In this document: piece after piece, positions 7,490 to 11,399 of the stretch
Numbering within the stretch: position 1 is the first letter of the stretch
Layout of the letters: each line of letters opens with the position of its first letter
NCBI GenBank assembly: GCA_017964325.1
Contig: JAGCSE010000196.1
Coordinates: 1-11,399 of the forward strand
Direction of reading: 5' to 3'
DNA from: Victivallales bacterium
Lineage (GTDB): Bacteria; Verrucomicrobiota; Lentisphaeria; Oligosphaerales; Oligosphaeraceae
Length of the DNA stretch: 11,399 nt
Made by a program: the position numbers and the translations under genes
The notes under the pieces: model-generated
Told to the model about the DNA's origin: nothing
What the model saw: only the letters and a program-made list of their open reading frames with translations
Database searches by the model: none

Positions 7490-9019
7490 ATGAGCCAATA
7501 TCATTTAGTGACAAGCATGATGTTGACGGCACTTGCCGTCTGTGGACAAGGTGTGCTATCCATCGAACAGAACCGTGAATGCTTTTTTGACAACTACTTG
7601 CTGGACAAGGGGCGGACGACGGCGGAATTGATGGTTCACCATCCAATTGTGAGAGAAACAGTCTTGAAGCATGATGAGCCGTGGGAAGGCTCCGGTTGCG
7701 ACTACCATAATTTCTTCTTCGACGAAACGTACGCGGGCTTCGACGGAAAACATCCAAATGGTGTCTATAGAATGTATTACCTCGGCTGGCAGATGCCGAG
7801 CGCAGAGCCGAATCCCAAACCGCAGTACGATATCGTGGCTTGCTATGCGGAAAGCGTTGACGGAATCCACTGGATCAAGCCAAAGCTTGGCGTCATCGAA
7901 TGGCAAGGCAGTAAGGAGAACAACATCGTATTTGATAAAGCCTTGAATACCAGTGCTATCGACAATTTCATGGTATTCCGCGACGACAATCCAGCCTGCC
8001 CGCCGGACATGCGCTACAAGGGCATCGGCGTCAGCAAAGGTGGTCTCCGTTGCTTCCCGAGCCCCGACGGCATCCATTTCCGTCTGGGCGACGTCATCAC
8101 GAACAAAGGCGCGTTCGATTCGTTGAACGTCATCTTCTGGGATGCGCAGGCGGAAATCTACCGCGGCTACATCCGCGGATTCCACAACACGGCCAATCCG
8201 CGCATCAAGAATCCTGTTCGTGATATTTCCTACATCGAATCGAAGGATTTCAAGACATGGACGGATCCGAAGCTGTTGTCGTTCGACGACGGTGAAGATA
8301 TTCCGCTCTACACGAACGTCGTGTCGCCGTATTTCCGTGCCCCGCAGATGTATATTGGTTTTCCGACGCGTTATATCGAACGTTTCGGCTGGAATGGAAG
8401 TTTTGAGGAACTTGGCGGCGCAGAGAAACGTCGAACACGCATGAAGCTCCATCCGCGATATGGCCTGACCATCACGGATTGCGTGTTCATCGTTTCGCGG
8501 GATGGCCAGAATTTCCATCGCTACTGGGAGGCTTTCATGCGACCTGAAATGGAAAACGGCATCAATTGGCTCTATGGCGACTGCTATCCCGCCCGTGGCT
8601 TCGCCATCACGCCGAATACCGTTCCGGACGCTCCTGACGAGCTGTCGATGTACTGTTATACACACCATTGGATGCAGGAGCCAGCCGAACTGGTCCGCTA
8701 CACGATTCGCATGGACGGCTTCGCGTCATTGCATGCGGGCGGAAGGGAAGTGGTCGCCATGACGAAGCCGCTGACCTACGACGGCGACGAACTGCGGCTG
8801 AACTTCGCGACGTCCGCCATGGGCTATCTCTTTGTGACGCTGATTGATGCGAATGGAAAACGTTTCTCATCCTGCGAGACCTTCGGCAATACGATCGACC
8901 GCAAGATCGTGTTCGACGATCCGCAAGCCGTCACGGCGAACGCCGGCAAGCCCGTGACCATTGAGTTCCGCATGCGGGACGCTGACGTCTATGCGATGCA
9001 GTTCCGACATGCGAAATGA
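7490..9019 (+). CDS. Secreted five-bladed beta-propeller glycoside hydrolase-like protein (GH32/43-like)
   Basis: This 509-aa protein starts at ATG 7490 behind an AAGAGGAAAA ribosome binding site. A short signal peptide covers residues 1-24 (VTSMMLTALAVCGQGVLS), with likely cleavage before IEQ. The body has repeated short beta-propeller segments: GVYRMYYLGW (91-100), YAESVDGIHWIKPKLG (119-134), RYKGIGVSK (175-183), SPDGIHF (191-197) and ESKDFKTWTDPKLL (250-263). The S-DG-W-KP and KDFKTWTDP strings are typical of the GH32/GH43/GH68 propeller superfamily and of planctomycete proteins annotated as GH32-like. Residues about 405-506 form a separate C-terminal beta-sandwich. The classical WMNDPNG motif of GH32 is not evident, so the catalytic residues and substrate cannot be named. 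It probably acts outside the cytoplasm on a glycan or glycoside. The oxidoreductase remnant upstream suggests an earlier partnership with that family. Confidence 0.75.
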   Translation: MSQYHLVTSMMLTALAVCGQGVLSIEQNRECFFDNYLLDKGRTTAELMVHHPIVRETVLKHDEPWEGSGCDYHNFFFDETYAGFDGKHPNGVYRMYYLGWQMPSAEPNPKPQYDIVACYAESVDGIHWIKPKLGVIEWQGSKENNIVFDKALNTSAIDNFMVFRDDNPACPPDMRYKGIGVSKGGLRCFPSPDGIHFRLGDVITNKGAFDSLNVIFWDAQAEIYRGYIRGFHNTANPRIKNPVRDISYIESKDFKTWTDPKLLSFDDGEDIPLYTNVVSPYFRAPQMYIGFPTRYIERFGWNGSFEELGGAEKRRTRMKLHPRYGLTITDCVFIVSRDGQNFHRYWEAFMRPEMENGINWLYGDCYPARGFAITPNTVPDAPDELSMYCYTHHWMQEPAELVRYTIRMDGFASLHAGGREVVAMTKPLTYDGDELRLNFATSAMGYLFVTLIDANGKRFSSCETFGNTIDRKIVFDDPQAVTANAGKPVTIEFRMRDADVYAMQFRHAK

Positions 9020-9020
9020 C

Positions 9021-9026
9021 GGGAGG
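9021..9026 (+). promoter_or_regulatory. Ribosome binding site deciding the Nudix start
   Basis: GGGAGG lies 7 nt before ATG 9034, immediately after the propeller gene stop. An in-frame ATG at 9016 overlaps that stop but has no ribosome binding site at the proper distance and would add only six residues. Confidence 0.8.
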
Positions 9027-9033
9027 TTGTTTC

Positions 9034-9546
9034 ATGAAAAAGTTGGATATCTTGGGAGACAACCGTTTTGAAACATTTTCAAAGACGCGGACCGGTTGCC
9101 GTGGAATCATCATAAATAACGGAAAGATATTGGTTTCCAGAGAGATCAATGTTGATTATTGGTTAATTCCGGGCGGTGGTTTGGAAGAAGGCGAGACATT
9201 GGCGGAATGTTGTGCCAGGGAGGTTCTCGAAGAGACTGGATACATTGTAGAGCCAATGGAGGAATATCTGCTTGTAAATGAATACTATGAGGAATACAAA
9301 TATGTCACTCATTATTTCATTTGCAAGATGGTTGGTATGAGTCATCAGAATCTGACAGAGGAGGAGAAAAGCCGTGGATTGGTTCCCAAATGGCTTGATC
9401 TGCAGGAGCTTCTGTCAATCTTTTCTGAATATCAAAAATATGCAGAAACGAATGAAATGAAACGCGGGGCATATCTCCGTGAATACACCGCCTTGCAGGA
9501 ATATTTGAAATATGCAAAAGAATCGCATATTCTGGATGTTTTGTGA
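9034..9546 (+). CDS. Nudix hydrolase
   Basis: This is a 170-aa cytoplasmic protein. It has a perfect Nudix box at residues 48-70: G48, five residues, E54, seven residues, then REVLEETGY, with R62, E63, E66 and E67 as the metal-binding and catalytic set. The family cleaves nucleoside diphosphates linked to another moiety (NDP-sugars, dNTPs, ADP-ribose and similar); nothing here fixes the substrate. Residues 20-46 (CRGIIINNGKILVSR..YWLIPGG) are the usual beta strands before the box. The acidic, tyrosine-rich C-terminal part (72-165) is probably family-specific. Its start lies 14 nt after the propeller gene stop, so it is likely cotranscribed with that gene. Its base composition looks more AT-rich than its upstream neighbours, which may indicate separate acquisition. 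Its stop codon lies inside the left copy of a direct repeat that flanks the ATPase gene. Confidence 0.92.
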   Translation: MKKLDILGDNRFETFSKTRTGCRGIIINNGKILVSREINVDYWLIPGGGLEEGETLAECCAREVLEETGYIVEPMEEYLLVNEYYEEYKYVTHYFICKMVGMSHQNLTEEEKSRGLVPKWLDLQELLSIFSEYQKYAETNEMKRGAYLREYTALQEYLKYAKESHILDVL

Positions 9547-9561
9547 GAAGTGGCTGGATAA
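9543..9561 (+). repeat. Imperfect direct repeat flanking the ATPase gene, left copy
   Basis: GTGAGAAG (9543-9550) followed directly by TGGCTGGATAA (9551-9561) recurs at 10835-10858 with 5 extra bases between the two blocks. The left copy begins within the Nudix stop codon. The two copies bracket the ATPase gene and its promoter. Confidence 0.55.
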
Positions 9562-9592
9562 TTCGCGAAAATAGAAGAGTTGTTCCAGTGTG

Positions 9593-10702
9593 TCACATCT
9601 TCAGAAGAAGCCATTCACGGAAAAATGGATTGGTGAATCTGTATTCGCCGCCATATTCGTAGATGAGACGCTTCGTGGCAAGCCGCTTCAGTGATTTCTG
9701 TATAGTTGCAGTATTTGTTATGCGGGCACTTTCCTTGAATGCTTCCGAGAATACGCGAGGCTGTTTTGTTGCCGCCAATGCGCGGAGTAATGAGACTTGA
9801 GTGGCTGTCAAAGAACGTATTGCGGCCCCATACGCTTCTCCTTCGCGTGAAAAAATCAATTCCAACGAGGCAGGAATGTCATCGGCGCTAATCGTCGCAT
9901 CGTCATCTGTCGTTTCCCAAATCGCTTCACACAATTCTTGTACATCACCGGTAACGGAGTCGGCATGGGAAATCAATGTTTTTGCTGTCGTTTTATCGAT
10001 TATACGGCCTCCTTTTCGGAAACGTTTTATGATGAAATCGGCAAAAATGTCTTCATCGATTGATCCGACGGTGAAAGGGATGGCAGATTTAAAGAATGGG
10101 CTGTCATCATTCTCGAAAATGCCCAGCATGTCATTACGGACACTTCCCATGAAGACATAGGGGGTGTCCTGTTGAAATTGTATTGTGGAACGCATTTCCG
10201 CCAAGATGACATTGGCGTTCTCCAAATCCAGTATGTCTTGGAACTCATCAAAAACGATGCAGAACTTTTCTGACGAGGCCAGATTGCGGATCATGCCCAT
10301 GACCGCTTCCAGTGATTCTGGTTCTTCGGCTGCCCGAGCATCAATAGAAATGGAAGGCGAACCATTTGCAGGATCGAATGATATGGATGGACGGAGACGA
10401 TGGATGAGGCCCATCGCCTTTTTGAGGAACGACATGTTTTCATTCGATGCGGCAAGCCCTGAAAGGACACGACGGCAGAAATCCGACAATGTGCGGATGC
10501 AATATAGATCGATATAGAGTAGGCGTATGCCCCGCATGGAGCTGACGACATGTCTGACAAGCGATGTCTTTCCCATGCGGCGCTCGCCATGTACCACGAT
10601 GTTCTGCCCTGATTGAATGTAGGATTTCAATTGTCGTTCAAGTTCAGGTCTTGGACACAGGAATTCTCCTGAGACAACACAGCCGTATTTGAATGGATTC
10701 AT
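9593..10702 (-). CDS. AAA/STAND-type ATPase of the archaeal-ATPase family
   Basis: This is a 369-aa protein. A Walker A motif lies at 39-47 (GERRMGKTS, K45 and T46) and Walker B at 147-157 (FCIVFDEFQDI, D152 and E153). A sensor-1-like strand is at 181-190 (PYVFMGSVRN). A lid-like helical region runs over about 215-275, and a C-terminal winged-helix domain over about 295-369 (TATQVSLLRALA, then LKRLATKRLIYEYGGEYRFTNPFFREWLL). This arrangement is that of Arch_ATPase (PF01637)-type proteins, whose roles are mostly unknown; several are linked to mobile or strain-specific regions. The start ATG (10702) has GGGAG 6 nt upstream on its own strand. It is convergent with the Nudix gene (46 bp apart) and divergent from the FGGY kinase. 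No nuclease or toxin domain is fused to it. Confidence 0.88.
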   Translation of the reverse strand: MNPFKYGCVVSGEFLCPRPELERQLKSYIQSGQNIVVHGERRMGKTSLVRHVVSSMRGIRLLYIDLYCIRTLSDFCRRVLSGLAASNENMSFLKKAMGLIHRLRPSISFDPANGSPSISIDARAAEEPESLEAVMGMIRNLASSEKFCIVFDEFQDILDLENANVILAEMRSTIQFQQDTPYVFMGSVRNDMLGIFENDDSPFFKSAIPFTVGSIDEDIFADFIIKRFRKGGRIIDKTTAKTLISHADSVTGDVQELCEAIWETTDDDATISADDIPASLELIFSREGEAYGAAIRSLTATQVSLLRALAATKQPRVFSEAFKESARITNTATIQKSLKRLATKRLIYEYGGEYRFTNPFFREWLLLKM

Positions 10703-10717
10703 GTTTTACTCCCTTTT

Positions 10718-10764
10718 GGTATAAATTTTATTATACCATATTATAATATACTAAAAAGTATAAT
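10718..10764. promoter_or_regulatory. Paired palindromes over the ATPase promoter
   Basis: GGTATAA (10718-10724) and TTATACC (10731-10737) form a perfect inverted repeat with a 6-bp spacer. TATAC (10747-10751) and GTATA (10758-10762) form a second, also with a 6-bp spacer. On the minus strand TATAAT at 10730-10735 is a perfect -10 box, within the first palindrome and close to the ribosome binding site. The -35 box is poor (CTTTTT at 10753-10758, 17 bp away). This arrangement would suit an operator for a dimeric repressor or activator. Confidence 0.5.
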
Positions 10765-10943
10765 TCAAGCTATAAGTGGTCTTTTTTTGTCTTGATGGTT
10801 TCTTGTGTAAGTTGAGTGGATGAGAAAATGGCACGTGAGAAGACAAATGGCTGGATAAATTGCAAAGACGGCGTACAGTAGAAGAAACCATTATTTCATT
10901 GGATAATAATAATGATAACCATCATCCATAGGAATAGAAACTC
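10765..10943. other. Remainder of the divergent intergenic region
   Basis: No gene is seen. It contains the right copy of the flanking direct repeat (10835-10858), a TAATAATAAT run at about 10904-10912, and a small inverted repeat ATGAT (10912-10916) / ATCAT (10921-10925) directly upstream of the kinase ribosome binding site. Its promoter for the kinase is not clear: GATAAT at 10902-10907 is a possible -10 box without a good -35. Confidence 0.3.
10835..10858 (+). repeat. Imperfect direct repeat flanking the ATPase gene, right copy
   Basis: GTGAGAAG (10835-10842), then ACAAA, then TGGCTGGATAA (10848-10858). It shares 19 bases in two blocks, in the same order and orientation, with 9543-9561. 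The 5-nt insertion and diverged flanks show it is not a clean recent duplication. Confidence 0.55.
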
Positions 10944-11399
10944 ATGAGTTTTTTGGGAATCGACATCGGGACGTCCGGATGCAAATCCGTGGCGTTTGAC
11001 GAACGCGGGAAAATCATCGTGTCGCATTACCGTGAATACGATACGTTTCGTGATGCGACTGGGCGTTCGGAAATAGACGCCCGTGATGTGTGGGACAAGA
11101 TCGAGGAGACGATCCGCGTCTGTGCGGAACAGACGAAATCCGATCCAATCAATGGCATTTCCGTGACGTCCATGGGCGAGTCGATGGTTCCATTGGACGC
11201 GGACTTCCAAATCTGCGGTCCGAGCGTGCTCGGTTCCGATCTGCGCGGCGTGGAGGAGGCGATGGCGCGGCTGGAGGCGGTTTTCACGCCCGATGAACTA
11301 TATCGAATCACGGCGGCGCCATATTGCTCAGGCTATTCATTCACAGCACTTTACTATGTGTCGCATGCGAAGCTTGACTATTGGAAAAGCGTGAAACTG
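10944..11399 (+). CDS. FGGY-family carbohydrate kinase, N-terminal part
   Basis: The first 152 codons run off the window end with no stop. The N-terminus MSFLGIDIGTSGCKSVAFDERGK.. carries the ATPase-fold phosphate-1 loop DIGTSG (7-12) of FGGY kinases (xylulokinase, gluconokinase, glycerol kinase and relatives). GISVTSMGESMVPLD (about 71-85) fits the second conserved strand-turn region, where many relatives read G.S.QG.....D, and LGSDLRG (96-102) corresponds to the W.D.R substrate-side motif with S in place of W. The substrate is therefore not assignable; a pentulose, polyol or similar sugar is likely. The start ATG 10944 has AGGA about 10 nt upstream. It is divergent from the ATPase and would phosphorylate a sugar in the cytoplasm, which fits the extracellular carbohydrate proteins nearby. 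Truncation by the window is the only reason it is short. Confidence 0.88.
   Translation, partial: MSFLGIDIGTSGCKSVAFDERGKIIVSHYREYDTFRDATGRSEIDARDVWDKIEETIRVCAEQTKSDPINGISVTSMGESMVPLDADFQICGPSVLGSDLRGVEEAMARLEAVFTPDELYRITAAPYCSGYSFTALYYVSHAKLDYWKSVKL

Noticed and set aside
7556..8668. Minus-strand 370-codon reading frame
   Set aside because: It lies wholly antisense to the beta-propeller gene, which has a ribosome binding site, a signal peptide and recognisable motifs. The antisense translation has no recognisable domain.
9016..9033. Earlier ATG for the Nudix gene, overlapping the propeller stop
   Set aside because: It has no ribosome binding site at a suitable distance, whereas GGGAGG lies 7 nt before ATG 9034.
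9562..9569. TTCGCGAA palindrome between the convergent genes as a terminator
   Set aside because: It is a perfect palindrome with no loop and no following T-run, so it cannot form a useful terminator hairpin.

Overview
The window looks like a chromosomal accessory stretch from a bacterium of the PVC group, most likely a Lentisphaerae/Victivallales- or Kiritimatiellota-type heterotroph. This rests on the gene content: a very large exported FAD-dependent oxidoreductase with two dinucleotide-binding halves, a secreted beta-propeller glycosidase-like protein, a large exported ankyrin protein and an FGGY sugar kinase, all with clear GGAGG-type ribosome binding sites. No rRNA, tRNA or marker gene is present, so the lineage is an inference.

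Layout. 1-295: two identical 123-bp direct repeats 49 bp apart, dense in inverted repeats, with no convincing gene. 398-3712 (+): 1104-aa FAD-dependent oxidoreductase with a HEAT-like tail, followed by a hairpin. 3713-4016: gene-free, with fossil-like short repeats. 4017-7220 (+): 1067-aa exported ankyrin-repeat protein; the ATG at 4017 is preferred over an upstream GTG at 4008. 7273-7449: a decayed 3' fragment of a second FAD oxidoreductase. 7490-9019 (+): secreted GH32/43-like beta-propeller protein. 9034-9546 (+): Nudix hydrolase. 9593-10702 (-): STAND/archaeal-type AAA ATPase. 10703-10943: divergent intergenic region with paired palindromes. 10944-11399 (+): the first 152 codons of an FGGY carbohydrate kinase cut by the window end.

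Functionally, the oxidoreductase, the beta-propeller protein and the sugar kinase fit a carbohydrate-scavenging set: extracellular glycan attack or oxidation, then intracellular phosphorylation. The oxidoreductase remnant directly upstream of the beta-propeller gene suggests that an oxidoreductase/propeller pair was the older arrangement. The ankyrin gene and the ATPase gene interrupt this set. Each is bracketed by a short imperfect direct repeat, which hints at modular insertion. The Nudix gene follows the propeller gene closely and is probably cotranscribed with it.

No complete new system is demonstrable. The items most worth a second look are the structured 123-bp repeat, the oxidoreductase remnant with a deletion between short repeats, the direct repeat around the ATPase gene, and the palindromic operator-like array at its promoter.
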